64,000 nucleotides of DNA from Actinopolyspora biskrensis (GCF_013408175.1 NZ_JACBYW010000004.1:443583-507582); one strand, 5' to 3'. Positions 34,744 to 42,964 are shown, counted from the stretch's first letter. The notes: generated from the letters alone by a model not told the origin. Numbers and translations are program-made.

Positions 34744-35841
34744 ATGACGAGTCCGAACGACCACGCGCCGACACGCGGTGCGGAGGCCGTGGTGCTCGTG
34801 GGCGGCCGGGGGACACGGTTGCGGCCGTTGACGCTGTCGGCGCCGAAGCCGATGCTGCCCACCGCGGGGGTTCCCTTCCTGACCCACCTGCTGTCGCGCA
34901 TCAGAGCGGCGGGAATCACGCGGGTGGTGTTGAGCACCTCCTACCAGGCGGAGACGTTCGCCGAGTACTTCGGGGACGGTTCGCGGCTCGGGCTGGAGCT
35001 GGAGTGCGTCGTCGAACCCCAGCCGTTGGACACGGCCGGGGCCATCCGCAACGTGGCCGACCGGCTGTCGGAGCCGGACGTGCTGGTGTTCAACGGGGAC
35101 GTGCTGTCCGGTGTGGACCTGACCGCCATGCTGGACGCGCACCGCTCGAACGCGGCGGACGTGACGCTGCACCTGGTCAAGGTCGCCGACCCCTCCCGGT
35201 TCGGCTGCGTGCCCACCGATGAGCACGGCAGGGTGACGGCGTTCCTGGAGAAGACCCCGGATCCGCCGGTGGACCAGGTCAACGCGGGCTGCTACGCATT
35301 CCGCCGGGAGGTCGTCGAGGCCATACCGGAGGGGCGTCCCGTGTCGGTGGAGCGCGAGACCTTCCCCGGGCTGTTGGAGTCGGGCGCCCGCTTGCAGGGG
35401 CACGTGGAGTCCTCCTACTGGCTGGACCTGGGGACTCCCGCCGCGTTCGCGCGCGGCTCGGCCGACCTGGTGCTGGGGCGCGCGCCGACAGGGGCGCTTC
35501 CCGGGCCGACGGGCGAGTCCCTGGTGCTGCGGGACGCCGCGATCGACTCGACCGCCGCGGTTTCCGGGGGGAGCACGGTCGGTGTCGGCTGCGTCGTCGG
35601 GGCGAACGCCCGGATCAGCGGTTCCACGCTGTTCGACGGGGCGCGGGTGGCCGAGGGAGCGGACGTGTCCGACAGCGTCGTCGGGGCGGGGGCCGTGATC
35701 GGTGCCGGTGTCGTGCTCAGCGGGGCCGTGGTCGCCGACGGAGCCGTGATCGGGGCCGGGTGCGAGCTGCTGGACGGGGCACGGGTCTGGCCGGGGGTCG
35801 AACTGCCGCCGTGCGGGGTGCGCTTCTCGCACGACTGCTGA
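34744..35841 (+). CDS. manC: GDP-mannose pyrophosphorylase-type nucleotidyltransferase
   Basis: A 365-residue NDP-sugar pyrophosphorylase, most likely mannose-1-phosphate guanylyltransferase: it makes GDP-mannose from Man-1-P and GTP. The N-terminal motif VVLVGGRGTRLRPLTLSAPK with the catalytic Arg/Lys, FNGDVLSGVDL (metal Asp) and EKTPDPPVDQVNAGCYAF are visible. The last 100 residues are a left-handed beta-helix of hexapeptide repeats (VVGANARISGSTLF, GAVIGAGVVLSGAVVADGAV). ATG 34744 or the adjacent GTG 34741 both follow GGGGAGGAG. It lies next to wbbL as in mycobacteria and links to ManA/ManB encoded at 56-61 kb. Confidence 0.85.
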   Translation: MTSPNDHAPTRGAEAVVLVGGRGTRLRPLTLSAPKPMLPTAGVPFLTHLLSRIRAAGITRVVLSTSYQAETFAEYFGDGSRLGLELECVVEPQPLDTAGAIRNVADRLSEPDVLVFNGDVLSGVDLTAMLDAHRSNAADVTLHLVKVADPSRFGCVPTDEHGRVTAFLEKTPDPPVDQVNAGCYAFRREVVEAIPEGRPVSVERETFPGLLESGARLQGHVESSYWLDLGTPAAFARGSADLVLGRAPTGALPGPTGESLVLRDAAIDSTAAVSGGSTVGVGCVVGANARISGSTLFDGARVAEGADVSDSVVGAGAVIGAGVVLSGAVVADGAVIGAGCELLDGARVWPGVELPPCGVRFSHDC

Positions 35842-35886
35842 GGTCGGGATGCCGGGGTGTCGGGTCCGCGCAGGGAGCCGCTTCGC

Positions 35887-36516
35887 TCACTCTCCTCGGA
35901 AGCGGAGCGGGTTGTCGAGGTCGAGGAAGGTGCGGGCGAGTTTGTTGGTTTCGGCTCCGTTGCCGCGCACCGAGTGCAGGATGCCGTTGTAGACGAGGTC
36001 CCACAACTCGCGGTTCCGCTGGAGATCGTTGAGTTGTACTGACAGTGTCCGTTGATCCGCGTCGTTCAGCCGCAGTGCTCGGGAAGCGCCTTCCGTGGTT
36101 ACTTTCACCGAAGTGAGTTCGTACGTGCTGATGAAACCGTCCTTCCCGTAGCGAAGCCAGTCGGCTCCCGCCGACATGCGCGTGTTGCGCCCTGTCAGCA
36201 ACGTGACGAACGGCCACGGAACTATGAACAACCAGAGCCACCACGTTGACATCCAGCCGATCCCGCCGTCTCTGATGACGCCGAACGTGAGGACGACGAG
36301 GGATATCGCCAGTCCGATACCGAAGGACTGGCCACGGGACGGGTAGAACCATTCGAGTACGGGGGATTCACCTTCCGGAGCTTGAGGGGCCTTGTTCGCC
36401 CCACCCGGGCGTTTTTTCTCGGCGCCCTTCCACTCGGGTTCGAGCGGCGCGTGAGGTGGTCGTGGTTCTCCGGTGTAGGGGTCGGGTTTGGGTGGCAGTC
36501 CGGCTGTGTGGCTCAT
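35887..36516 (-). CDS. Two-TM membrane protein, partner of the helical protein upstream
   Basis: A 209-residue protein. The front 65 residues are Pro/Lys-rich and cytoplasmic (LPPKPDPYTGEPRPPHAP), then two adjacent TM helices (FGIGLAISLVVLTFGVI and WWLWLFIVPWPFVTLL) and a cytoplasmic domain with TRNTRMSAGADWLRYG-like sequence (here GRNTRMSAGADWLRYG) ending LARTFLDLDNPLRFRGE. The gene at 39434-40000 encodes a clear paralogue (TRNKRLSAGAGWLRQG ... RTVLGLDRPTWSR), and 46451-46896 is a decayed copy. It starts 12 bases after the stop of the helical protein gene, so the two form an operon. An immunity or anchoring role is possible but unproven. Confidence 0.8.
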   Translation of the reverse strand: MSHTAGLPPKPDPYTGEPRPPHAPLEPEWKGAEKKRPGGANKAPQAPEGESPVLEWFYPSRGQSFGIGLAISLVVLTFGVIRDGGIGWMSTWWLWLFIVPWPFVTLLTGRNTRMSAGADWLRYGKDGFISTYELTSVKVTTEGASRALRLNDADQRTLSVQLNDLQRNRELWDLVYNGILHSVRGNGAETNKLARTFLDLDNPLRFRGE

Positions 36517-36527
36517 GGGTGCTCGTT

Positions 36528-37607
36528 TCAGAAGATGTCGCCGACGAAGTCGCCGACGGCGTCCGTGGCGTCGCCGATCTTGTCTCCGGTCCAGTTCGCG
36601 GCGTCGCCCGCCGCGTCCACGACGTCGTCGCCCCACTCGTCGATGGCGAAGCCGACACCGACGCTGGCCACGACACCTCCGGCCACTGCCCAGCCGACCG
36701 GGGTGCTCATGGCGAGCAGCCCGGCGGTGGCCGCTGAACCGGCCGCGTAGCCGCCGAGGTTGATGGCGGCGCTCTCGCCCACTGATTTGTCCGAGGTCTG
36801 GACGTCGTAGCCGATGCTGAATCCGGTTATCCCCAACCCGACAACGGGGAGTTTGCTCGCTGTGCGGAGACTGCCCCGGAGTAATCTGTTGCCGACGTTC
36901 TCCGGGCGGACGCCTAAGTTCATGTTCAGCTGGAGAGCTTTCTTCACGCTCGGACTCAGCTTGTCGATCATCCGCGCCGTCCTGCTCGCGGTGGCCTTGT
37001 TCTCCATCGCCGTCTTGTTCACGTGATTGCGGACGTGGATGGCGGCGGCACGGGTCTGGTTGCGCAGTCCCAGGTTCGGACTGTGCATCAGCTTCTCCGC
37101 TCGCGCGATCTTGCCGCTGTCGGCGATCTCGGTCGCCGCTGCCCGCATCGCGCTGGTGCTTCCGGCCACCGCACCCGCCAGGCCGGTGGTGTAGTCGGTG
37201 ATGGTGAAGGGACTCTTCTCGGCGATCCCGCTGACGAACCTGTTCAGCACGCCGAGTGCGCTGTTGTGCTGTTCGCGCGCTTCGGTGACGATCTGGCTGC
37301 ACTCCTGGTACGCACGGACCTTGCGCGCGTAGGCGGCCTGCGCCTGGGTGGCCGAGGTGTGGGCCTGCTGTTCCTCCGGAGTGGCCGGGCGATCGCTCGG
37401 CAGCGGTTTCGGGGCAGCCGGTTCCGGCCCCGGCTCCATGATGCGTTGTTCGGTCACCGTCAGACCGGCTTCTCGCGCGACCTCGCGGGCGCGTCGCATC
37501 CGCTTCTGGGCGGTGTCCAGTTCGTCGGCGAACTTGTTCAGTTCCCGGCACATCGCCGCGTGGTCCTCGGCGACCTCGTCGATCTCGGGGTTCACCCTGC
37601 TCAGCAC
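36528..37607 (-). CDS. Putative type VII secretion-related helical protein with pore-like C-terminus
   Basis: A 359-residue protein I do not recognise by name. The N-terminal 60 residues form a coiled coil (CRELNKFADELDTAQKRMRR) followed by AREAGLTVTEQRIMEPGP, a hinge seen in actinobacterial WXG/LXG-like secreted proteins. The middle is helical and Ala-rich. The last 110 residues (from GLGITGFSIGYDVQ, through GGYAAGSAATAGLLAMST, VGWAVAGGVVASVGVGFAI, to DEWGDDVVDAAGDAANWTGD) form a Gly/Ala-rich hydrophobic hairpin then an amphipathic acidic helix, as in many LXG-type toxin C-termini. No signal peptide. Function as an effector is inferred. It is the first gene of a two-gene operon. Confidence 0.7.
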   Translation of the reverse strand: MLSRVNPEIDEVAEDHAAMCRELNKFADELDTAQKRMRRAREVAREAGLTVTEQRIMEPGPEPAAPKPLPSDRPATPEEQQAHTSATQAQAAYARKVRAYQECSQIVTEAREQHNSALGVLNRFVSGIAEKSPFTITDYTTGLAGAVAGSTSAMRAAATEIADSGKIARAEKLMHSPNLGLRNQTRAAAIHVRNHVNKTAMENKATASRTARMIDKLSPSVKKALQLNMNLGVRPENVGNRLLRGSLRTASKLPVVGLGITGFSIGYDVQTSDKSVGESAAINLGGYAAGSAATAGLLAMSTPVGWAVAGGVVASVGVGFAIDEWGDDVVDAAGDAANWTGDKIGDATDAVGDFVGDIF

Positions 37608-37923
37608 AGTATCGACAGGGTTGGACTACTCAGGATGAGCGGTTTCGTGCCGAGCATCACAGCTACGTGGCGGCACGGCGCGATCCGTGCCGCCGTGCGC
37701 GGGGTCATTCCTCGAATCGTCGATCTCGTGAGGTGTCCGCGGGCTGCGATCGGCGGGCCGAACTCGCCCGGTTCTACGCGCTGTGCTCCTCGAGTGGTCA
37801 GCTCAACGACTACCTTGACGACCTCCGGTTCTTCGAGGTCGTGCGGATCTGGATGACCAGGATTCGGGCGTGGGGGTTGGGGGAGCGTGCCGCACGAACC
37901 ACGCCCGAGGGGCGTCGATTCGC
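37608..37923. other. Intergenic, no gene recognised
   Basis: ORFs in this stretch lack ribosome sites and coding character. It holds the promoter of the 37607 operon (reading left) and the end of the DUF397 gene. Confidence 0.4.
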
Positions 37924-38109
37924 TCAGTCGCGCAGGCTGCGCAGGAAGGCGCGCCACTGCTGGTGGTCGAAGGTCAGCACGGGGCCCCGGCGGTCCTTGG
38001 CGTCGCGGGTGGCGACCGCGTCGGGCAGGGCCGCGACTTCGACGCAGTTGGCCCCGTTGTCGCTGTAGCTGGACTTGCGCCATCGCGAAGTGTCGTGCCT
38101 GGTCGTCAC
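37924..38109 (-). CDS. DUF397 domain protein
   Basis: A 61-residue DUF397 protein: SRWRKSSYSDNGANCVEVA, VATRDAKDRRGPVLTFD and WRAFLRSLRD are the full signature. The GTG at 38109 has AAAGG upstream and lies 12 bases after the XRE stop, so it is in one operon with that regulator. It is the second DUF397/XRE module in the window and is only distantly similar to the first at 14753-15797. Confidence 0.9.
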   Translation of the reverse strand: MTTRHDTSRWRKSSYSDNGANCVEVAALPDAVATRDAKDRRGPVLTFDHQQWRAFLRSLRD

Positions 38110-38121
38110 CGCGGAAACCTT

Positions 38122-38958
38122 TCAATCGATACGTGCTTCGATAGCTGCAGCCGAGTCATCCGGAGACAGCGCTGTCGAGAGTAGTCGCTCACCCGAACGC
38201 GTGTAATCCGCTACTTGCTCTTGGTCCTGGATGTAAACCGCGCCGTCCTGGAGCTCGATGTAGCCGATCGATTGAGCATGCGCGAAGTTCAGTACGGTGA
38301 AGCCTCCGCTCAGCGCGGCATGTGGTCCTGCCTTGGTGGGAAGTACTCGGATATCGACGTTGTCACGGCGTGCTGTCGAAACGAGTTGACGCAGCTGCTC
38401 GTTCATTACTTGCCGGTCACCCACCGGGCGATCGAGGGTCGATTCCTCCAACACAGCGGTCAGTCGCAAGGAGTCTTCCGCGAACAGCCGCTGTTGTCGT
38501 GCGAGGCGGAAGTTCACGAAACGTTCGCTGTGATCGGTGCGTACTCGTACGCTCGCCGAGGTCAGTGCGGTCGCGTACCCGGCGGTTTGGAGCAATCCCG
38601 GTAGTACGAGCGGCATGTAGATGAACTCGCTGCACGCTATCCCTTCCAGTCCCACGAAGGTCTTGAGCCAGTCCGGGACCACGTTCGCCCAGGGAGCCCA
38701 CCAGGTGTGCGAGTTGGAGCTGGCGGTCAGCGAAGTCAGTCGGTCGACGTCGTGCTGGGCGACTCCGTAGTGAATGAGCAGCGTGCTCATCTCGTCCGGT
38801 TGCTGTTGGTAGCGGCCCGTTTCCAGATGGGTGATCTTCGCGGCGGAACACCCGAGCGCCCGCGCTGCCGAGGCGACCGTCTCACCCGCCTCGGTTCTGT
38901 AGTGTCGCAGCTCGTTGCCGATCAACCAGCGAAGCGCCGAAGGGTCGCTACGTTCCAC
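38122..38958 (-). CDS. XRE-family regulator with DUF5753 domain
   Basis: A 278-residue Scr1/WhiJ-type regulator. The helix-turn-helix is at about residues 12-65 (LRHYRTEAGETVASAARALG, SAAKITHLETGRYQQQPDEM). The DUF5753 domain follows (YMPLVLPGLLQTAGYATALT, VLEESTLDRPVGDRQVMNEQ, GGFTVLNFAHAQSIGYIELQ). I choose the GTG at 38958, which has CAGGAGG at 5 bases, instead of earlier ATG/TTG codons. It is divergent from a 108-residue gene. Two TCAAGTC repeats, 17 bases apart (38979-38985 and 38996-39002), lie in the shared control region and resemble the half-sites of the other module's palindrome. Confidence 0.9.
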   Translation of the reverse strand: MERSDPSALRWLIGNELRHYRTEAGETVASAARALGCSAAKITHLETGRYQQQPDEMSTLLIHYGVAQHDVDRLTSLTASSNSHTWWAPWANVVPDWLKTFVGLEGIACSEFIYMPLVLPGLLQTAGYATALTSASVRVRTDHSERFVNFRLARQQRLFAEDSLRLTAVLEESTLDRPVGDRQVMNEQLRQLVSTARRDNVDIRVLPTKAGPHAALSGGFTVLNFAHAQSIGYIELQDGAVYIQDQEQVADYTRSGERLLSTALSPDDSAAAIEARID

Positions 38959-38978
38959 AAGTACCTCCTGAACTCGCA

Positions 38979-39002
38979 TCAAGTCTGACGATCTCTCAAG
39001 TC
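38979..39002. promoter_or_regulatory. Direct TCAAGTC repeats upstream of XRE gene
   Basis: TCAAGTC occurs at 38979-38985 and 38996-39002, start-to-start spacing 17 bases, just upstream of the regulator start. The TCAAG core is shared with the palindrome at 14647-14664, so autoregulation is plausible. Confidence 0.4.
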
Positions 39003-39115
39003 GAGCCCCAATCGGGTGTAACCCGCTGCTCTCACTCGCTTGGGTAATCGACCAGCTTAACGATTAGCTTTAATGTTCTCGGTGTCGCTGATCACGATTG
39101 GTTCAGGAGGAGACC

Positions 39116-39442
39116 GTGTTCGAGGCGCACGAGCTGACCGACGAATACGTGGTGGACGAGTCCGAGCTCGCTCCGCTGGGCACGCACGAGGAGTTCCGGG
39201 AACTACTGGTGGAGCTGGTACGGGCGAGCGTGCCCGAGGTGTTCGCGCTGTGCGAGGAGATCGGCGACCGGGTCGACGGCGTCGTGCGCTACTGGGGTTT
39301 GTCCCATGAGGACGGGACCGAAGTGTTCGCGCCGCACGGTGGACTCAACGGGAGGTTCCGCAGCCCGGAGTCGGCGCTGCGCCTGCTCTCCCGGGGACGG
39401 ACGATGCACCTGATCCGAGTCGGTGCCGATGCATCAGCGTGA
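39116..39442 (+). CDS. Small acidic protein beside XRE/DUF397 module, unknown
   Basis: A 108-residue acidic soluble protein (LTDEYVVDESELAPLGTHEE, then LVELVRASVPEVFALCEEIG, then GLNGRFRSPESALRLLSR). The GTG at 39116 follows CAGGAGGAG at ideal spacing. It is divergent from the XRE gene, in the position where such modules often carry a small regulated gene. Its last 9 bases overlap the convergent membrane-protein gene. I do not recognise the family. Confidence 0.65.
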   Translation: MFEAHELTDEYVVDESELAPLGTHEEFRELLVELVRASVPEVFALCEEIGDRVDGVVRYWGLSHEDGTEVFAPHGGLNGRFRSPESALRLLSRGRTMHLIRVGADASA

Positions 39443-40000
39443 CCACGTCGGCCGGTCGAGGCCGAGGACGGTGCGGGCCGGTCTGTTGATCGCGGTTCCG
39501 TTGAACTGCGCCGAGCGCATGATGTCGCTGTGGACGACCTGCCACAGCGCGGGGTTTCCCCGGATGTGGTCGAGCCGGGCGGAGACCTCGCGACCGGCGG
39601 AATCGACGAGCTTCAACGTGCGGTTGGTCTCCTGCTCGGAGGCCTCGACGGACACGAGTGCCCGGGTCGCCACGAAGTCCTCCCCGCCCTGCCGCAGCCA
39701 ACCGGCCCCGGCGGAGAGCCGTTTGTTCCTCGTGGTCAGCAGGGGCAGCAGGATCAGCGGCAGCATCACCACCCAGAACACGGTGACGCGCGGCAGGTCG
39801 ACCCCGCCCGTGAGAACACCGATGACGAACACGGTCGTCACGGCCCCCGCCGTGAACCCGACCCTGCCCCACGGGGAAGGCGTGAACCGCGCGGGTGGCG
39901 GACCCTGTTCAGTCGAGGGCCGCTGCCACTGGGGTGGGTGCTGTCGGCCCCACCCCGTTCGCTGGCCGGGTTCGGGTGGAAAGTCGGCTGCTCGGTTCAT
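39434..40000 (-). CDS. Two-TM membrane protein, paralogue of 35887-36516
   Basis: A 188-residue protein with a Pro/Arg-rich front (PPEPGQRTGWGRQHPPQW), two TM helices (GFTAGAVTTVFVIGVL and VTVFWVVMLPLILLPLL), then TTRNKRLSAGAGWLRQGGED, ATRALVSVEASEQETNRTLK, NPALWQVVHSDIMRSAQFNG and RTVLGLDRP. These blocks line up one-to-one with the protein at 35887-36516 although overall identity is modest. The ATG at 40000 begins the domain family. It lies downstream of a small helical gene, repeating the 'helical protein then membrane protein' order of the other cassette. Confidence 0.8.
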   Translation of the reverse strand: MNRAADFPPEPGQRTGWGRQHPPQWQRPSTEQGPPPARFTPSPWGRVGFTAGAVTTVFVIGVLTGGVDLPRVTVFWVVMLPLILLPLLTTRNKRLSAGAGWLRQGGEDFVATRALVSVEASEQETNRTLKLVDSAGREVSARLDHIRGNPALWQVVHSDIMRSAQFNGTAINRPARTVLGLDRPTWSR

Positions 40001-40125
40001 CTTCCGGTTTCCGGTGGGGGTCGGTCGGCGAGCTCGGCGGGCAGGTTACCGCCCGCCGGTTCCTTCTCACGGGGATTCGGGTGAGATCCGGTTCAGCCAC
40101 CGCGCGCGACCTCGTGGAACCGGTG

Positions 40126-40410
40126 TCAGCGCGTTCGGGAGCTCGCTTCGCCGGGCTCGTTCCGGGGAGCTTCCGCTTCGGCGGGGTCCGCGGGAGCGTG
40201 GGATGCGGCTACCGCTCCCGGGTAGTCCTCCGTCATGGACTCGGCGGCCGCTCCGGTCAGCAGCGCCATCGCGTCGACCACCGCCTTGGTCGCCTCTCCC
40301 GCGTTCGGTGCCGGGGGCGGCTGCGTTCCGGTGTCCAACACGTCGGTCGCGCCGCGTAACTTGCCGGCCAGGCCGGCGAGCTCCTCCGATTCGGTTCGTG
40401 TTCCGTTCAC
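40126..40410 (-). CDS. Small helical protein, possible type VII secretion-related
   Basis: A 94-residue protein starting at GTG 40410, which follows GAAGGAGAC. It has an amphipathic helix (TESEELAGLAGKLRGATDVL), a Pro-rich turn (GTQPPPAPNAGEA), a second helix (TKAVVDAMALLTGAAAE) and a charged disordered tail. The helix-turn-helix hairpin length is like small EspC/WXG-type proteins, although no WXG motif is present. It precedes the membrane protein paralogue by 125 bases. Confidence 0.6.
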   Translation of the reverse strand: MNGTRTESEELAGLAGKLRGATDVLDTGTQPPPAPNAGEATKAVVDAMALLTGAAAESMTEDYPGAVAASHAPADPAEAEAPRNEPGEASSRTR

Positions 40411-41194
40411 GTCTTCGTCTCCTTCGTGCTGTCGTCGTGCCGGTCCTCGGCCGGTTCCGCCACCCGGAGATCCGGGCTGGCTTCGCCGCGCCGCCGAACC
40501 CCGTGATTCCTCCATCGGCAACGGGAGTCGCCTTCTGGAGATCACCGCGGAGGAAAAACGGCTCGTTCGGGCGAAGCGCGCACCGGCGCCGGTTTCGCCG
40601 ACGCCAGCGGTGGTTTCCGGCTCGTGCGGGCTTCCCTTCACGGTCACCGCTCACCCTTCGCGTGGTTCGATTCGGATCAGCTGACAGAACTTCGCTTGAG
40701 CAAGCGAGTATAGCCGATTTTCGAGTCGGGGATAAACCTTTTCTGTGCGGTCCGTCACACCGAAAACGGTGGTGATCGGAGTTGTCGTTCACGTGATCGA
40801 TCGAATTGTCCATCCGAGGAATTCCTTCTTTCGGATCCTCGTTTTGTCGACAAATCACGCTCGTGGCGGGGCGGCTGCCGCGGGCGCGGCCGAGGTGATC
40901 ACGTGGGCCCCGCGGTGCGGACGTGTTCCGGGCGAGGCCGCTCGCGGTCGATCGCCACGAGCACGTTGCGCTCGATCGATGGCGGAACGAACGGTCGAGG
41001 AATTCTGGGGAACAGGAGCGCGGGAATCGTCGCGTCCCAAACTTGGTCTCTCCGGTGTTCGGATAACACTGTGGTGGCCATTGTCAATCCGGCGCCCGGG
41101 TGACGTTCGGATGTATGGTGAAGTCATTCGGGTGTGTGGTGCTCGTTTGCTCTTTTTGGAGCGTGCGTGACCATCCACAGGAGCAAGGAGGACC
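40411..41194. other. About 780 bases without a convincing gene
   Basis: Nothing here shows coding character. At 40691-40708 the hairpin CGCTTG-AG-CAAGCG, followed by TATAGC, lies upstream of the 40410 gene and contains the same CTTGA/CAAG core as the XRE-module sites. From about 41000 the DNA becomes AT-richer and ends in a strong ribosome site (AAGGAGG, 41185-41191) and a GTG at 41195, directly before an IS5 element. Confidence 0.4.
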
Positions 41195-41198
41195 GTGA

Positions 41199-42066
41199 TT
41201 AGGGCGCGTCTCATTTGGGAATGTTCTTGTAGCAGGTCAGTGCTGCGGTGAGGGTGAGGAATCCGGTGAAGTTGGCGGCTTTGCGTTCCCAGCGAATGGC
41301 CGGGCGGCGGTAGTTCAGCAGCCAGGAGAAGCTGCGTTCAACGCGCCAGCGGTAGCGTCCGAGCTTGGCGCTGGATTCGACGCCGGTGCGGGCGATGCGG
41401 GGCACGATGTTCCGGGTGCGCAGCCAGCGGCGTAGGTCGTCGTAGTCGTAGCCTGTGTCGGCGTGCAGCTTGCCGGGCCGGCGGCGTCGTGGTCCGCGAG
41501 GCGAACGCACGTCCGGGATCGCGTGCACAAGAGGCTTGAGGGCGTTCCTGTCGTGGGTGTTGGCCCCGGAGACCGCCACCGACAGCGGCAGTCCGTTCGC
41601 CTCGGTCAGGATGTGCAGTTTCGACCCGGTTTTGCCTCGGTCGACCGGGTTGGGTCCGGTGGCAGATCCCCCCTTTTCGCGCGAACTCCGGCCCCGTCGA
41701 TGATCGCTCGGGCCCAGTCGAGCTCGCCCTCGGCGCCGAGCTTGTCGAGGACGCCCGGTGCAGCCGTCGCCATACCCCGGCCTGGGTCCATTCCTGGAAC
41801 CGGCGATGTGCTGTCGGCACGCTCACCCCGAACGACGGCGGGAGCTGCCGCCATGAACACTCGCTGGTCAGCACGAACACGATCGCCGTAAGCACCGCAC
41901 GGTCACCGGCCCTGCGACGCCCGCCCCCTTGCCGACGGACCCCATGTTCCGGCAGCAGCGGTGCTGCAATGGCCCACAACTCATCCGGCACCAACCGACG
42001 CGCCAGATCATCCACGAATGATCACCATGCCAGTACCGTCACATCACCTATCAAGACACCCTCTAA
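41199..42066 (-). mobile_element. IS5-family insertion sequence
   Basis: An element of about 870 bases with a transposase gene on the minus strand. Imperfect terminal inverted repeats are visible: TTAGGGCGCGTCTCATTTG at the left end and, read inward from the right, TTAGAGGGTGTCTTGATAG (13 of 19 positions match). The exact target duplication is uncertain. It sits immediately after a ribosome site and start codon on the plus strand. Confidence 0.75.
41211..42015 (-). pseudogene. IS5-family transposase with two frame changes
   Basis: Three frames must be joined. From ATG 42015: DELWAIAAPLLPEHGVRRQG, CSWRQLPPSFGVSVPTAHRR, VWRRLHRA. Next frame: LDKLGAEGELDWARAIIDGA, GVRAKRG. Last frame: KTGSKLHILTEANGLPLSVA, SGANTHDRNALKPLVHAI, DTGYDYDDLRRWL, RYRWRVERSFSWLL, ending at 41211. 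The second change is at a run reading AAAAGGGGGG on the coding strand (41668-41677) and is probably the programmed -1 frameshift known for this IS group. The first, near 41752-41756, needs one missing base and looks like damage. The element is therefore probably immobile by itself. Confidence 0.75.
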
Positions 42067-42315
42067 GCGATCACCACTCGAATTCCAAGCCGAAGAGACA
42101 TCCCATAGTAGCCACGACAGCAGTACTCCACCTATTTTATCAAATTGATATGTGAAATTAGACTCGCCTAAATGGTGGTGTTGACCTAATTGCGTTTCGG
42201 GATGATGGGCACGTCCGTTGATCACTCTGGAGAGCAGCTCCGGAGGGATGCCCGTTGGCCCCTGTCCTGCGAGGGCAGTGGAAGTAATACTGGGGATTTT
42301 CAGCAGAAGGGAAGT

Positions 42316-42900
42316 ATCTGTGCTGCGCAATTAATTCGTTGCGGTCTTGCCGTGTGCGCGGCGGTCACCATGGGGTTGGGTGTCCAGGCACCATCCTCAG
42401 CTGTCGAGTCGGACACAGTCACGTCCGAGCCAGGACTGGCTAAGTTCGAAGGAAAGACCATCGACCTCAGCGAGGGCTGGGGAGAAGCCCGCTCCTGTGT
42501 TGTTCACTCGCCGGAGCAAGTCAAGTGTTACCGTACGCGCGAGCAGGCCGACAAGGTGTTGGGCTATGATCCCACGCAGGATCCAAAGGTAGCTGCTAGT
42601 GCTTACAAAGCCAGTGCGGCATCAGTACCCTCCTGCCCTAAAGCATGGATCTGTCTCTACAAGGATGCTGGTGGCGAGGGAAGACGTCTCCAATTTAACG
42701 ACGAGTATTGGCACAGTCTCAGCGCTTATGGATTCGCTCACGAGACTTCCTCTTGGAGAAATATCCAGGACGGTAATTGGCTGTGCAACGACCGAGGCGT
42801 ACTCGGAAACGGAAATGGAGGCGCCTATTATATGGATGACTGCGCCTACGCCAATCAATTGGGAAAATACAATGATTGGGCCGTGGATGTTCATGGCTGA
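42316..42900 (+). CDS. Secreted peptidase inhibitor I36-like protein (start uncertain)
   Basis: A secreted protein of about 190 residues. A signal-type hydrophobic stretch (LIRCGLAVCAAVTMGLGVQA, cut near PSSA) is followed by about 60 residues and then the I36/SMPI-type beta domain: CPKAWICLYKDAGGEGRRLQ, FAHETSSWRNIQDGNW, LGNGNGGAYYMDDCAYANQ. Such proteins inhibit metallopeptidases or act as small secreted crystallin-like folds. The start is unclear: a GTG at 42320 with GAAGGGAAG upstream would give MLRN but stops after four codons; one extra base at about 42330 would join it to LIRCGL. In-frame starts further upstream exist but lack a ribosome site. GC is low for this genome. Confidence 0.7.
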   Translation: MCAAQLIRCGLAVCAAVTMGLGVQAPSSAVESDTVTSEPGLAKFEGKTIDLSEGWGEARSCVVHSPEQVKCYRTREQADKVLGYDPTQDPKVAASAYKASAASVPSCPKAWICLYKDAGGEGRRLQFNDEYWHSLSAYGFAHETSSWRNIQDGNWLCNDRGVLGNGNGGAYYMDDCAYANQLGKYNDWAVDVHG

Positions 42901-42917
42901 ACCGAGATAGCGAAATC

Positions 42918-42950
42918 GGGAGGATTTCCTCATTGCAAGGAAATCCTCCC
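42918..42950. terminator. Bidirectional hairpin terminator
   Basis: GGGAGGATTTCCT and AGGAAATCCTCCC form a perfect 13-bp stem with a 7-base loop, followed by CTATTTATTT. It separates the convergent I36-like gene and the CU044_5270-type gene. Confidence 0.85.
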
Positions 42951-42964
42951 CCTCCTATTTATTT

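Larger units (their letters stand above)
41195..42155 (+). pseudogene. Small gene split by IS5 insertion after its start codon
   Basis: AAGGAGG-ACC-GTG-ATT at 41185-41200 is a ribosome site and start that runs straight into the left end of the IS5 element. Beyond the right end, joining GTGATT to AGCGATCACC (42065 onwards) gives an open frame of about 31 codons ending VLHLFYQIDM and TGA at 42153-42155. The original product would be a short peptide of unknown function. That the two halves belong together is an inference from frame and position. Confidence 0.4.

Noticed and set aside
37667-38068. 133-residue plus ORF overlapping the DUF397 gene
   Set aside because: Antisense to a clear DUF397 gene, no ribosome site; the stretch with partial protein character is too short to call.
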